Shown piece by piece: positions 48,982 to 58,349 of a stretch of 64,000 nucleotides of DNA. A program made the position numbers and the translations under genes. Where the stretch lies: the NCBI GenBank assembly GCA_041908165.1, contig JAYRFV010000063.1, forward strand, positions 46,015 to 110,014. The letters are read 5' to 3'. The notes under the pieces were generated by a model. That model made no database searches and was not told the origin of the DNA. It saw only the letters and a list, made by a program, of their open reading frames with translations. This DNA is from JACQZU01 sp041908165. GTDB lineage: Bacteria > Acidobacteriota > Holophagae > Holophagales > Holophagaceae. Numbering within the stretch: position 1 is the stretch's first letter; every line of letters starts with the position of its first letter.

Positions 48982-51141
48982 ATGAACCCTCCTGACCCTC
49001 CTCCACCTGTGAATTCCCGGGACGGCGTGGCCCGGTGGACCCTGCGCGGCTGGCTTGCGGACGTCCCGATCGAGGATCCGAAGGCCCGGGGCAACGCGGT
49101 GGTGATCCAGGTCGTCGGCAGCCTCGGGGTGGCCGGCTTCCTCCTCGCAGCCCTGCACCGGGGTCTGCACCCGGGGCCGGCCGGGGACGGAACCGCCACC
49201 CTCCTTGCGGCGGCGGCGGTGCTCGGCCTGGCGGTCGTCCTGGTCCGGCTCGGCCACTACCTGGCCTCCCTCTGGACCATCTGCGCGGCCGTGTTCCTGA
49301 ACGTCGCCCTGCCGATGGCGGTCGGCGGCGTCACCTACGGACTCGGCTTCACCCGGGAGCTCTGCATCCCGCTCGCCATCGCCGCCCTGCTGATGGACCG
49401 CCGCGCCCTCTGGGCCATGTTCGCCCTCGTCGTGGCCGTCTGCAGCCTCGGCGCGGCCAGGGAGGCGGGGCTGCTCGGCCCCTTCGAGCCCCGGCCGGTG
49501 GCGGTTCCGCCCTTCGGTGCCTTCGGCAGCACCGTGGTGATCTTCTTCTTCATCGTGGTGGTCCTCGACCGGCTCACCGGCGCGCTCCACGCCTCCCTCG
49601 CCCACACCCGCGAGCGCGAGGAGGCCGTGCGCGAGAGCGAGGCCAACCTGCGGCTGATGCTCGACCTGTTCCCGGACGCGGCGGTGCTGTCGCGCCTCGA
49701 TCCCCCGGCCTTCGTGGCCGTCAGCGGCGGGTTCACCCGCAACACCGGGCTGTCGATGGCGGAACTGGCCGACCGCGCCCCGACCGACTTCCAGCTCTGG
49801 GCGGACCCGGCGGACCGGGACCGCTACATCGAGGCCGTCCGCCGGGACGGCACCGTCGCCGACTTCGAGACCCGGTTCCTCCGGCCGGACGGCTCGATCG
49901 CCGCGGCCCTCATCTGGGGCAAGGTGATCACCATCCGCGGAGTCCCCCACCTGCTGACCATCATCCGCGACATCACCGAGTGGAAGCGCACCCAGCAGGA
50001 GCGCGACCGCATGCAGGAGCAGGTGCAGCACGCCCAGCGCCTCGACTCCCTGGGCAGCCTGGCCAGCGGCGTGGCGCACGACTTCAACAACATGCTCGGC
50101 GGGATCATGGGCTTCGCCGACCTGCTGCTGGAGGGCGAGCGGGACCCGGTGCGCACCGGCCACCTGCGCGCGATCGTCAAGGCCGCCTCCCGCTCCGGTG
50201 AACTGACCCGGAAGCTGCTCGCCTTCGGCCGGAAGGGCAGGAACCTGGTGGAGCCGGTGAACCTGCAGGGCCTGGCGCGGGAGTGCCTCGCCCTCCTGCG
50301 GCCGACCATGAGCCCGGACCTGGAGGCCGTGGTGTCCATGGAGGACTGCCCGACGGTGGATGGCGACCCCGGCCAGCTGCACCAGGTGATCTTCAACCTC
50401 TGCCTCAACGCCCTGGAAGCCATGCCCGGGAAGGGCAGGATCACGGTTTCGGCCCGGCGGCGGCCGATCGACGCCCCCGGGGCGCCGGACCTCCTGCTGC
50501 CTCCCGGGGACTACGTCGAGCTCGAGGTCGCAGACACCGGGGCCGGCATGCCCGAAGAGGTCCGGCAGCGCGTGTTCGAGCCCTTCTTCACCACCAAGAC
50601 CGAAGGCGGCAAGCCCGGCCTCGGCCTCTCCACCGTGTACGGCATCGTCCACTCGCACCGCGGCGCGGTCGAGGTGGAATCCGAGCCGGGCCGCGGCAGC
50701 CGCTTCCGGGTGCTGCTGCCGGTGGGCATCCTGGCCGTGCACACCGGCGACAGCGGCCCGATCCCGCGGCTCGGCCAGGGCGAGGTGCTGCTGGTGGAGG
50801 ACGAGCCTCTGCTGCGGGAGGCCGCGGCCAGCGCCCTGCGCTCCCTGGGCTACACGGTGCACGAGGCGGCGGACGGCGCCGCGGGGGTGGCGGCCTTCGC
50901 CGCGCACCACGCCGGTCTCCACGCGGTCCTCCTGGACCTGAAGATGCCGGTCATGGGCGGCCGGGAGGCCTTCCACGAAATGCACCGGATCGACCCGGCG
51001 GTGCCCGTCGTGGTCTACACCGGCTTCGGCGAGAACGAGGAGGTCCAGGCCCTGCGCACCGCGGGCGCCGTGGGGATGCTGGCCAAGCCCTACCGGATCA
51101 AGGACCTCCAGGCAGCCCTCAGGCGCCTGTCGGAGCCGTGA
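48982..51141 (+). CDS. Membrane PAS hybrid histidine kinase
   Basis: 719 residues. The N-terminal half has about five or six hydrophobic segments (to about residue 200). A PAS domain (about 215-335, ending HLLTIIRDITEWKR), HisKA with phosphoacceptor VAHDFNNMLGG (about 370), HATPase (NLCLNALEAMPG, DTGAGMPEEV, GLGLSTVYGIV) and a C-terminal receiver (LLVEDEPLL, LLDLKMPVMGG) follow. There is no DNA-binding output or separate regulator nearby. Start ATG 48982 has a weak GGCGAG site. It sits between hypE and hypCD, but a hydrogen-sensing role is only suggested by place; it lacks HoxBC partners here. Confidence 0.88.
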   Translation: MNPPDPPPPVNSRDGVARWTLRGWLADVPIEDPKARGNAVVIQVVGSLGVAGFLLAALHRGLHPGPAGDGTATLLAAAAVLGLAVVLVRLGHYLASLWTICAAVFLNVALPMAVGGVTYGLGFTRELCIPLAIAALLMDRRALWAMFALVVAVCSLGAAREAGLLGPFEPRPVAVPPFGAFGSTVVIFFFIVVVLDRLTGALHASLAHTREREEAVRESEANLRLMLDLFPDAAVLSRLDPPAFVAVSGGFTRNTGLSMAELADRAPTDFQLWADPADRDRYIEAVRRDGTVADFETRFLRPDGSIAAALIWGKVITIRGVPHLLTIIRDITEWKRTQQERDRMQEQVQHAQRLDSLGSLASGVAHDFNNMLGGIMGFADLLLEGERDPVRTGHLRAIVKAASRSGELTRKLLAFGRKGRNLVEPVNLQGLARECLALLRPTMSPDLEAVVSMEDCPTVDGDPGQLHQVIFNLCLNALEAMPGKGRITVSARRRPIDAPGAPDLLLPPGDYVELEVADTGAGMPEEVRQRVFEPFFTTKTEGGKPGLGLSTVYGIVHSHRGAVEVESEPGRGSRFRVLLPVGILAVHTGDSGPIPRLGQGEVLLVEDEPLLREAAASALRSLGYTVHEAADGAAGVAAFAAHHAGLHAVLLDLKMPVMGGREAFHEMHRIDPAVPVVVYTGFGENEEVQALRTAGAVGMLAKPYRIKDLQAALRRLSEP

Positions 51142-52270
51142 GTCCCGGGCCCGTGCGGAACCGCCCGAAGGTGTAGTGGGCCGCGCACGCCCCCTCGGAG
51201 GACACCATGCAGGATCCCACCGGGTTCTCAGGCGTGCAGACGGTCCCGAACAGGCGGCACTCGGCCGGGGTCCTGACCCCCCGGAGGATCGCCCCGCACT
51301 CGCAGGCCTTCGGGTCCTCCACCGCCGCGTAGGCGACCGGGAACCGGCGTTCGGCGTCCTGCAGCGCGAACCGCTCCCGGATCCTCAGCGCCGAGTAGGG
51401 CACCGTCCCAAGCCCGCGCCACTCGAAGCTGGGGCGCAGCTCGAACACCTCCGCGACCAGGGCCTGCGCCTTGCGGTTGCCGTCCCGGGTGACCGCCCGG
51501 GTGAACTGGTTCTCCACCTCGGCGCGGCCGCCGTTCACCTGGCGGACCAGCATGAGGACGGCCTGCAGCACGTCCAGGGGCTCGAAGCCGGCGATGACCA
51601 CCGGCTTGCGGTACTCCTCGGCGAAGAACTCGTAGGGGCGGCTGCCGATCACGGTGGACACGTGGGCGGGCCCGACGAAGCCGTCCAGGGGCACGGTGCC
51701 CCAGGTGCGGACCTCCGGCGCGTCCAGGATGCTGGCGATGGCGGCCGGGGTGAGCACGTGGCAGCAGAGGGCGGAGAAGTTGCGCAGCCCGGACGCCGCG
51801 GCCTCGCGGATCGCCACCGCGGTGGGCGGCGTGGTGGTCTCGAAGCCGATGGCCAGGAACACCACCTCCCGGCCCGGGTTCTCGGCGGCGATCCGGAGCG
51901 CATCGGTGACCGCGTAGACCATCCGGACATCGCCCCCCCGGGCCTTGGCCCGCAGGAGCGAGGAGCCCTCCGAGGCCGGCACGCGGAGGACATCGCCGTA
52001 GGTGCAGAGGATCACTCCGTGCTCCAGGACCAGCCGGATGGCGATGTCGATCCGGCCGATGGGAAGCACGCACACCGGGCAGCCGGGCCCGTGGACCATC
52101 CGCAGGTTCGGTGGCAGCAGGTCGACGATCCCGTAGCGGGCGATGGCGTGGGTGTGGCCGCCGCAGAACTCCATGAAGGCGTAGCGGCGTTCTGGATCGG
52201 CCTCCCGGGCCAGGGTGGCGGCCATTCCCCGGGCCAGGCCGCCATCCCGGAACTCCGCAATGTACTTCAC
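51119..52270 (-). CDS. hypD: Hydrogenase maturation protein HypD
   Basis: Iron-sulfur scaffold where the Fe(CN)2CO unit is assembled with HypC. 383 residues. Conserved segments seen are FMEFCGGHTHAI, VHGPGCPVCVLP, FLAIGFETTTPPTA and C-terminal ECGAILRG and CTPENPVGSCMVSSEGACAAH holding the [4Fe-4S] cysteines. GTG 52270 (VKYIAEFRDG) overlaps the hypC stop, indicating coupled translation. The 3' end overlaps the convergent kinase gene by 23 nt. Confidence 0.95.
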   Translation of the reverse strand: MKYIAEFRDGGLARGMAATLAREADPERRYAFMEFCGGHTHAIARYGIVDLLPPNLRMVHGPGCPVCVLPIGRIDIAIRLVLEHGVILCTYGDVLRVPASEGSSLLRAKARGGDVRMVYAVTDALRIAAENPGREVVFLAIGFETTTPPTAVAIREAAASGLRNFSALCCHVLTPAAIASILDAPEVRTWGTVPLDGFVGPAHVSTVIGSRPYEFFAEEYRKPVVIAGFEPLDVLQAVLMLVRQVNGGRAEVENQFTRAVTRDGNRKAQALVAEVFELRPSFEWRGLGTVPYSALRIRERFALQDAERRFPVAYAAVEDPKACECGAILRGVRTPAECRLFGTVCTPENPVGSCMVSSEGACAAHYTFGRFRTGPGLTAPTGA

Positions 52271-52554
52271 GGGAAGCCGGCGCCGGGCAGGGTCCCCCGG
52301 GCCTCCGCCTGCGCCGCCGCCTGGGCGGTCGCCTCCTCGACGATGCCCATCTCCGCGAACAGGGCGAGGGTCTTCCCGGCCTCCTCCGGGTCCAGGCGGG
52401 TCAGCGCGAAGCCCACGTGGAGGATCACGTAGTCGCCCACCCGGACATCCTCGACCAGGGCCAGCGAGATGGCCTTCTGGACCCCGCCGACTTCGATCAA
52501 GGCCTGGTCGCCCGGGAGGAGCTCGGCGACGCGGCAGGGAATGGCGAGGCACAT
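52267..52554 (-). CDS. hypC: Hydrogenase chaperone HypC
   Basis: 95-residue chaperone that carries the iron unit to the large subunit. The N-terminus MCLAIPCRV has the essential Cys2, followed by VRVGDYVILHVGFALTRLDPEEA, the standard HypC OB-like core; the tail is about 15 residues longer than minimal HypC. It precedes hypD with a GTGA overlap. One HypC may serve the single HoxH here. Confidence 0.95.
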   Translation of the reverse strand: MCLAIPCRVAELLPGDQALIEVGGVQKAISLALVEDVRVGDYVILHVGFALTRLDPEEAGKTLALFAEMGIVEEATAQAAAQAEARGTLPGAGFP

Positions 52555-52745
52555 GCGGCCATTGTCCACGGAATCTCCGCCGGACGTCAGGACCACGGCC
52601 CGACCTCCGCGCCCAGGACCGATGAAGGAAGGGCTGCGCATGTCGAGGGGTCCGCGCCCTCCAGGTATGCAGCGCAGGGAGGGTCTGCGATCCTGCGCGT
52701 GAGTGTTTTGTCGACCATGGGTCATTTGTTTTGCTGTACACGAGT

Positions 52746-52763
52746 CAGCAATTCCGGGTCCAA
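52746..52763 (-). promoter_or_regulatory. Candidate sigma54 promoter of hypCD
   Basis: On the minus strand TTGGACCCGGAATTGCTG keeps the GG-N10-GC core at exact spacing and matches about 9 of 12 consensus positions. It would start transcription near 52735, leaving a leader of about 180 nt before hypC. Hydrogenase genes are often sigma54-controlled. No activator gene is in the window. Confidence 0.45.
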
Positions 52764-52846
52764 CAGATTGGCCCATGCGTGCCCCTGGCTCGCCCGGAAG
52801 CGGGCGGGCCCTGCCGGGGCGGGGCCCGCATTCAAGCCGGGTGATG

Positions 52847-54529
52847 CTACAGGACGTTCACGGCCTTCCAGGCAAGGTTGACCGCAGCGTACTCGGCCGA
52901 GGTCGTGCCGTACAGGTCAGCCGCGGCCGACAGGGTCGCGGTCCGGGCCCCCGCATAGACGGTACTTGAGGTCATGTACTTGGTGATCGCCCGGTACCAG
53001 ATGGCTGCGGCCTTGTGGTTGCCGATCCCGGTGATGCTGGTGACGCCGTTGGCCATGGGGCTGGCGATGTTGCCGGAGAAGGCGTCGACCTGGCTGCCGT
53101 GGGCGAGCAGGAAGAACCAGTGGTTGGCCGGGCCCGAACTGTAATGGACGTCGAGCCGTCGAAGGGTGCTGGACCAGGCGTCGGGGCTCTTGCCGTCGAG
53201 GCTGGGCTTGTACATCCAGCGCAGCGGGTGATTGAAGCTGGCGGTCTCCAGCTGTTCGCCGATCAGGTAGTTGGCCGCCGGCACCACACCGCCGACGGTG
53301 GTGATGGTGGAGGTGATGTCGCCCGGATTGGGGATGGTGGTGGTGCCGTTGCCCCGGGTATAGAATTCCGCGGCAGCCCCGAGGATGTCGGAATTCGCTT
53401 CGTTCAGGCCGCCGCTTTCGCCCTTGTAGGTCAGGTTCGCCGCGAAGGCCATCACGCCGTGGCTCATCTCGTGGGCCGCCACATCCATGGAAGTCAGCGT
53501 GGTGAACATCGTCCCGTCGCCGTAAGTCATGCAGAAGCAGCTGCTGGACCAGAAAGCGTTGTCGTAGGCGCTGCTGTAGTGGACCCGGCTGAAGGTCGCC
53601 TTGCCGGTGTTGTCAATGCCGTTGCGGGCGAAGACGTACTTGTACATGTCCCAGGTCCGCTGCATCCCGTAGGCAGCGTCGACCGCCGCCGTCTGCCCGT
53701 TGGCGAGGGTGGTGTCGGTGTTTTCCACATAGTTCAGCCCATCGCCCCAGGCGTTGTCGGTGTCGGTGTAGATCGCCCCGTTCACCGAGGTGCTGTGGTT
53801 CATGTTGGTGACGACGTTCTGTCCGTAGGTCCCTCCCGCGCCGCGGGTCATGTCCCGCAGTTCGTACCCGGTGGAGAGGCTGTTGGTGTTCAGGTTCACC
53901 GTCCCGCTGTACTGGGAATGGCCGGTCCCCACCACACCCGCCGTCTGCAGCGTGCTCCAGCGCTCGAGGATGTCGCCACTGGCCGCGTCGATGAAGAAGT
54001 CCGTGTGGGCGGTTTCATCGTTTCCGTTCTCGAGCTCCGTGTGCACGTGCCAGGCCAGCACGTAGCGGCTGCGGAGGCGCTCCTGGGTATTCCTGCGGAC
54101 CGGCTCCACCGGCGCCAGGACCAGTTCGGCGGTGGGGGGATGCGCATAGGGTCCGACCGGCGCCAGGGCCAGGTGGGCAGCGGCCAGGGCTTCGTTCATC
54201 AGGACCGCCGGTTCGGTGTTCGCCTGGAGGTCCACAACCAGGCTGTCGGTGACGTGGCGTGCTTCCCCCGCCGCCAGGTGAACGATGGCCTCCCCTCCGA
54301 AGACCCGGACTCCCCGGAAGTACTGGTGGACGCGGACGTCGTCCTCCCCCAGGAGTGCGTCCCGGTGCACCGCCTTCGGCACGAAGCTGTGCTCGGATCC
54401 CAGCCCAAGCCGGTAGGCGTGCGCGGCGACATTGCGGAGCGCATGCTGGCGCTGCAGCGAGTCATCCCCCGCGTCGAGCGGGACGAGGCCGATGCCGGCG
54501 GCGAGGGAGAAGATGAGGGCGTGCTTCAT
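52847..54529 (-). CDS. Secreted M4-family metalloprotease (thermolysin-like)
   Basis: 560-residue zinc protease precursor. A signal peptide (MKHALIFSLAAGIGLVPLDA) and an FTP/PepSY propeptide (about 25-190) precede the peptidase. The zinc site is HEMSHG with GGLNEANSD, and the proton-donor His lies in GPANHWFFLLAHG. Growth or nutrient-scavenging function in the environment is likely. AGGAGG sits about 8 nt before the ATG. Its Asn/Thr-rich composition and lower GC than neighbours fit a secreted protein or a transferred gene. Stands alone between hyp and dcw genes. Confidence 0.95.
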   Translation of the reverse strand: MKHALIFSLAAGIGLVPLDAGDDSLQRQHALRNVAAHAYRLGLGSEHSFVPKAVHRDALLGEDDVRVHQYFRGVRVFGGEAIVHLAAGEARHVTDSLVVDLQANTEPAVLMNEALAAAHLALAPVGPYAHPPTAELVLAPVEPVRRNTQERLRSRYVLAWHVHTELENGNDETAHTDFFIDAASGDILERWSTLQTAGVVGTGHSQYSGTVNLNTNSLSTGYELRDMTRGAGGTYGQNVVTNMNHSTSVNGAIYTDTDNAWGDGLNYVENTDTTLANGQTAAVDAAYGMQRTWDMYKYVFARNGIDNTGKATFSRVHYSSAYDNAFWSSSCFCMTYGDGTMFTTLTSMDVAAHEMSHGVMAFAANLTYKGESGGLNEANSDILGAAAEFYTRGNGTTTIPNPGDITSTITTVGGVVPAANYLIGEQLETASFNHPLRWMYKPSLDGKSPDAWSSTLRRLDVHYSSGPANHWFFLLAHGSQVDAFSGNIASPMANGVTSITGIGNHKAAAIWYRAITKYMTSSTVYAGARTATLSAAADLYGTTSAEYAAVNLAWKAVNVL

Positions 54530-54890
54530 GGAAACCTCCTGGATGTTTGCAGGGGCCGTCCTTTCGGAACCGGCTGGAGCCCTGGACCTCCAGCGGGACT
54601 GCGCGGGAGTGGAAGGGCGGGGAAATAGAGAAGGCCGATGTCAGGAATTCGCTGCGGCCAGTCTGCTGCCCCCGGCTGCCGGCACCAATGCGGCAATTTG
54701 TCGCAGGTGTGCAGGGTGCCGACCTGGATCCCGGTTGTTCCAATGATTCAACGATCCGTGGGCGCCCCCAATTCGCTGCTCCGCCGGATCGCCCTGGTTC
54801 CGCCCGCCGCCGTGCTAGGGGGGCCGGGCACGCGTCTTCCCTTGCCGAGGCTGGTCGCGGGCGGCACCCTGAGCCCCGCTCCGAAGGACC
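54530..54890. other. Non-coding gap between mraY and the M4 protease gene
   Basis: 361 nt with no supported gene. It must hold the protease promoter on the minus strand and the 3' end of the mra transcript. No T-rich terminator was found after mraY. A hairpin lies at 54573-54594. Confidence 0.5.
54573..54594. other. Hairpin in the protease leader
   Basis: GCTGGAG and CTCCAGC form a perfect 7-bp stem with an 8-nt loop, 44 nt upstream of the protease start. It could control mRNA stability or translation of the secreted enzyme. Unproven. Confidence 0.4.
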
Positions 54891-55979
54891 TCAGCGCAGT
54901 TTGAGAGAGCTGAGCGCGAGCATGCAGCAGACGATGGCGGTGATCCAGAGGCGGATGACCACCTTGGTCTCGGCCAGGCCGCCCAGTTCCATGTGGTGGT
55001 GGAACGGGGCCATGCGGAAGATCCGCTTGCCGCCGCGCAGCTTGTAGCTGCCGATCTGCAGGATCACGCTCACCGCCTCGATCACGAACAGGCCGCCGGC
55101 GATGGCGAGCAGGGTCTCCTGCTTGACCAGGATCGCCACGGTGCCGATGGCGCCGCCCAGCCCCAGGGAACCGGTGTCGCCCATGAACACCTCGGCCGGA
55201 TGCGCGTTGAACCAGAGGAACCCGAGGCAGGCGCCGGACATGGCGCCCATGAACACGCTCAGCTCCGCGCCACCGGCCACGTAGGGCACGGCCAGGTAGG
55301 TGGCGATCTTCACGTGGCCCACCACGTAGGCGAGGATGGCGTAGGTGACCGAGACCGCCAGGGTGCCGCCGATGGCCAGGCCGTCCAGCCCGTCGGTGAG
55401 GTTGACGGCGTTGCTGGTGCCCACCACCACCAGCCAGATCCAGGGCACCAGGAACAGGCCGAGGTCGGGCTGGTACTTCTTGAAGAAGGGCACGGTGAGC
55501 CTGCTGGTGTCGGCGCCGCGCAGGCCGAAGTGCAGGATCAGCCAGGCGATCACCAGGGCGATCGCGGTCAGCAGGGCCATCTTCTGCCAGCTGCTGATGC
55601 CGAGGTTCTGCTTCTTCAGCAGCTTCTGCGCATCGTCGAAGGCGCCGACGCAGCCGAACCCGAGCAGCGCCATCAACGCCACCCAGATGACCCCGCTGCT
55701 GAGGTCGCACCAGAGCAGCGTGGACACCAGGATCGTCAACAGGATCAGGATGCCGCCCATGGTCGGCGTGCCGGCCTTGGCCTGGTGGTGTTCCGGGCCT
55801 TCCTCGCGGATGTGCTGTCCCATCTTCAGCCGGGTGAGAACCCGGATCACCCAGGGTCCCACCACCAGGGACAGGATCATCGCCGTGGCCGCCGCCATCG
55901 CCGCCCGGAAGGTGATGTAGCGCAGCACGCCGAGGCCCGGCAGGTGCTTGACGTGGGGGAAGAGGAGCCAGGGAAGCAT
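54891..55979 (-). CDS. mraY: Phospho-N-acetylmuramoyl-pentapeptide transferase MraY
   Basis: Transfers phospho-MurNAc-pentapeptide to undecaprenyl phosphate, forming lipid I in the inner membrane. 362 residues with about ten transmembrane segments. Motifs seen: GTPTMGG, FDDAQK, NAVNLTDGLDGLA, and MAPFHHHMELGG near the C-terminus. Starts one nt after murF ends. In most dcw clusters murD follows; here the next gene is an unrelated protease. Confidence 0.97.
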   Translation of the reverse strand: MLPWLLFPHVKHLPGLGVLRYITFRAAMAAATAMILSLVVGPWVIRVLTRLKMGQHIREEGPEHHQAKAGTPTMGGILILLTILVSTLLWCDLSSGVIWVALMALLGFGCVGAFDDAQKLLKKQNLGISSWQKMALLTAIALVIAWLILHFGLRGADTSRLTVPFFKKYQPDLGLFLVPWIWLVVVGTSNAVNLTDGLDGLAIGGTLAVSVTYAILAYVVGHVKIATYLAVPYVAGGAELSVFMGAMSGACLGFLWFNAHPAEVFMGDTGSLGLGGAIGTVAILVKQETLLAIAGGLFVIEAVSVILQIGSYKLRGGKRIFRMAPFHHHMELGGLAETKVVIRLWITAIVCCMLALSSLKLR

Positions 55980-55980
55980 G

Positions 55981-57372
55981 TCAGTCCTGAGTCTGCGGGC
56001 CGGGGCCCGGTTCCTGCAAGCGGTCGAGGATCCCGGCCACGGCGCGTTCGCAGCGCCAGTGCCGGCTGCCCTTCACCAGGATCCGGGCGCCGGCGGGGAG
56101 CGCCCCGAGCCCGGCGGGGTCGTCGCGGAACGGTTCGAAATCCGAATAGGCCCTCGCGCCCCCGCCGAAGGCCGCGGCGAGTTCGGCGGCGTGGTCCCCG
56201 TAGGCCCAGAGCCGGCCCAGGCCGAGGGCACGCAGCCCCTGTCCGACCTCCCGGTGCATCCGCGGCGCGTCCGCACCCTGCTCGCGCATGCTGCCCAGCA
56301 CCGCGACCGGCTCGCCGCCGGGGAGCTGCAGCAGCGCGGCGGCGCAGGCCAGGATCGAGTCCGGGCTGGCGTTGTAGCTCTCGTCCAGGAGCCAGCCGCC
56401 GCCGGCCAGCGGGTGCAGGCGGCCCCGCCCCGGCTCCGGCTCCACCGTGCCTAGCCGGGCGGCCACCTCCTCCAGGGGCGTCCCCGCCAGCACGGCCAGG
56501 CTGCCCGCCAGGGCGGCGTTGCGGACCTGGTGGGCGCCGGGAAGGCGCAGCGGGACCTCGGCCTCGCCCTGCGGGGTGCGCAGCAGGAAGCGCGTCCCGC
56601 GGGGCCCCAGGCTGCGGAGATCGGCCCAGCCGAAGGGCTCGCGCTCCCCCACCCGCACCGCCCGGAACTCTGCCGCCCAGGGCTGGTCGGCCAGCCAGCG
56701 ACACCAGCGGTCCGTGGCCAGGTGCACCCAGGTACCACCGGGACGCAGGCCCGCCACCAGTTCTCCCTTGGCGCGGGCGATGCCTTCCTGGCCGTCGGGG
56801 AAGTTCTCGATGTGGGCGGTGCCGATGCAGGTGACCAGGCCGAAGTCCGGAGGCGCGATCCGCACCAGCGTGGCGATCTCGCCGGGCGTGCTCATGCCCA
56901 TCTCCAGCACCGCGGCGGGCTGGCCGGCGGGCAATCCGGCCAGGGCCTGCGGCAGGCCGAGCGTGTTGTTGCGGTTGCCCGGGGTGCGCCAGCCCTGCAC
57001 CGCCGCGGCCAGCAGTTCCTTGGTGCTGGTCTTGCCGACGCTGCCGGTGACCGCGAACACCGCCGGCGGCCGCACCGCCTCCAGCCGCAGCCGGCCCCAG
57101 GCCTGGAGGGCCTCGAGGGTGTCGCGCACGATCAGCTGCGGCAGGGCGACCGGAAGCACGTGGTCGACCACCAGGGCCACCGCCCCGCGCTCCACCGCCT
57201 GGGCCGCGAAGGCGTGTCCGTCGCGCTCGGCGCGGAGGGCGAGGAAGGCCTCGCCCGGCGCCAGGGTGCGGCTGTCCAGGCCCAGGCCCTGGGGCCTCAC
57301 CTCGCCGGCGCCGTGCACCCGCCCGCGCAGGGCCCGCGCCGCCTCGTCCAGGGTCCAGGGCTCCACGGTCAT
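55981..57372 (-). CDS. murF: UDP-MurNAc-tripeptide-D-Ala-D-Ala ligase MurF
   Basis: Adds D-Ala-D-Ala to the muramoyl tripeptide. 463 residues of the Mur ligase fold: VTGSVGKTSTKEL P-loop (about 108-120), GNRNNTLGLP, EMGMSTPGEI and DESYNASPDS typical of MurF. ATG 57372 overlaps the tsaC stop (ATGA). Long open frame upstream is in the shadow of tsaC. Confidence 0.96.
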   Translation of the reverse strand: MTVEPWTLDEAARALRGRVHGAGEVRPQGLGLDSRTLAPGEAFLALRAERDGHAFAAQAVERGAVALVVDHVLPVALPQLIVRDTLEALQAWGRLRLEAVRPPAVFAVTGSVGKTSTKELLAAAVQGWRTPGNRNNTLGLPQALAGLPAGQPAAVLEMGMSTPGEIATLVRIAPPDFGLVTCIGTAHIENFPDGQEGIARAKGELVAGLRPGGTWVHLATDRWCRWLADQPWAAEFRAVRVGEREPFGWADLRSLGPRGTRFLLRTPQGEAEVPLRLPGAHQVRNAALAGSLAVLAGTPLEEVAARLGTVEPEPGRGRLHPLAGGGWLLDESYNASPDSILACAAALLQLPGGEPVAVLGSMREQGADAPRMHREVGQGLRALGLGRLWAYGDHAAELAAAFGGGARAYSDFEPFRDDPAGLGALPAGARILVKGSRHWRCERAVAGILDRLQEPGPGPQTQD

Positions 57373-58349
57373 TCCCTCGCCGAGGCCCGCTGGAGGCGGT
57401 CGAGGATCGCCAGCCAGGCCTCTCCAGCCGGAGGCCGTTCGAAGCAGATGCGGCGGAAGCCGGCGCCGTCCAGCTCGTGGAGCAGGGCGTAGAGGCGCGC
57501 ACCCGCGGCGGCGGGTTCGGCGGGCAGGGCGAAGCCCTCCACGCCCTCCGGCAGGTCCGGCAGCGGGCCGAGGCTCACGTAGGCCGTGCGCGCGCCGCCC
57601 GGCGCCAGGCCGGCCCCCGGCGGCACCAGTTCCAGCCGGGCCTTGGGTGCGTAGTGCCGGGAGGCCATACCGGGGGCGTCCTGGACCGCCCCCGGGGCGA
57701 CAGCGCCTTCCCAGACCCGCAGCGGACCCGCGATCTCCTCCAGTTCGCTGGGTGCGAGCGGCCCGGGCCTCAGGATCCGGAAGGGTTCGGTCCGCAGGTC
57801 GAGGATGGTGGATTCCAGGCCGGCGGCGGTGGGGCCGCCGTCGAGCACCAGGTCCACGGCGGGGCCGAGGCTGGCGGCCACGTGCTCGGCCAGGGTCGGC
57901 GACAGGTGGGTGCTGCGGTTGGCGGAGGGGGCCGCCAGCGGCCGGCCGGCGAGCCGGACCAGGGCCAGCGCAACCGGATGGGCGGGGCAGCGCAGCGCCA
58001 CGGACGGTCCGCCGCCGCGCACGATGGCCGGCACCCGCGGGTCCGCATCGAGGACCAGGGTGAGAGGCCCCGGCCAGTAGCGGGCCGCCAGCCGGGCGGC
58101 CACCGACGGCCACGCCCGCACCAGGGCCCGCGCTTCGGCCTCGCCGGCCACGTGGAGGATCAGCGGGTTCGTCGAAGGCCGCCCCTTGGCCGCGTAGATC
58201 CGGGCCACCGCCTCCGGGTTCAGGCCATCCGCGCCCAAACCGTAGACGGTCTCGGTCGGGAAGGCCACCAGGCCGCCCGCGCGCAGAATTGCCGCGGCCT
58301 CCCCGAGCGCCGGATCCTGCGGCCCGGCGACCCGTGCGACGCGGTTCAT
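57369..58349 (-). CDS. tsaC: Threonylcarbamoyl-AMP synthase (Sua5/YwlC type)
   Basis: Makes threonylcarbamoyl-AMP for the t6A37 modification of tRNA. 326 residues: the YrdC fold with GGLVAFPTETVYGLGADG and IYAAKGRPSTNPLILH, and a C-terminal Sua5 domain (about 210-326) with PGMASRHYAPKA linker. Two-domain Sua5 rather than short TsaC. It overlaps murF and murE by 4 nt each, so it is embedded in the dcw operon, an uncommon position for a tRNA-modification gene. Confidence 0.94.
   Translation of the reverse strand: MNRVARVAGPQDPALGEAAAILRAGGLVAFPTETVYGLGADGLNPEAVARIYAAKGRPSTNPLILHVAGEAEARALVRAWPSVAARLAARYWPGPLTLVLDADPRVPAIVRGGGPSVALRCPAHPVALALVRLAGRPLAAPSANRSTHLSPTLAEHVAASLGPAVDLVLDGGPTAAGLESTILDLRTEPFRILRPGPLAPSELEEIAGPLRVWEGAVAPGAVQDAPGMASRHYAPKARLELVPPGAGLAPGGARTAYVSLGPLPDLPEGVEGFALPAEPAAAGARLYALLHELDGAGFRRICFERPPAGEAWLAILDRLQRASARE

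Noticed and set aside
52555..52776. Longer HypC start at 52776
   Set aside because: HypC must begin MC at residue 1-2 for its essential cysteine; ATG 52554 gives MCLAIPC.
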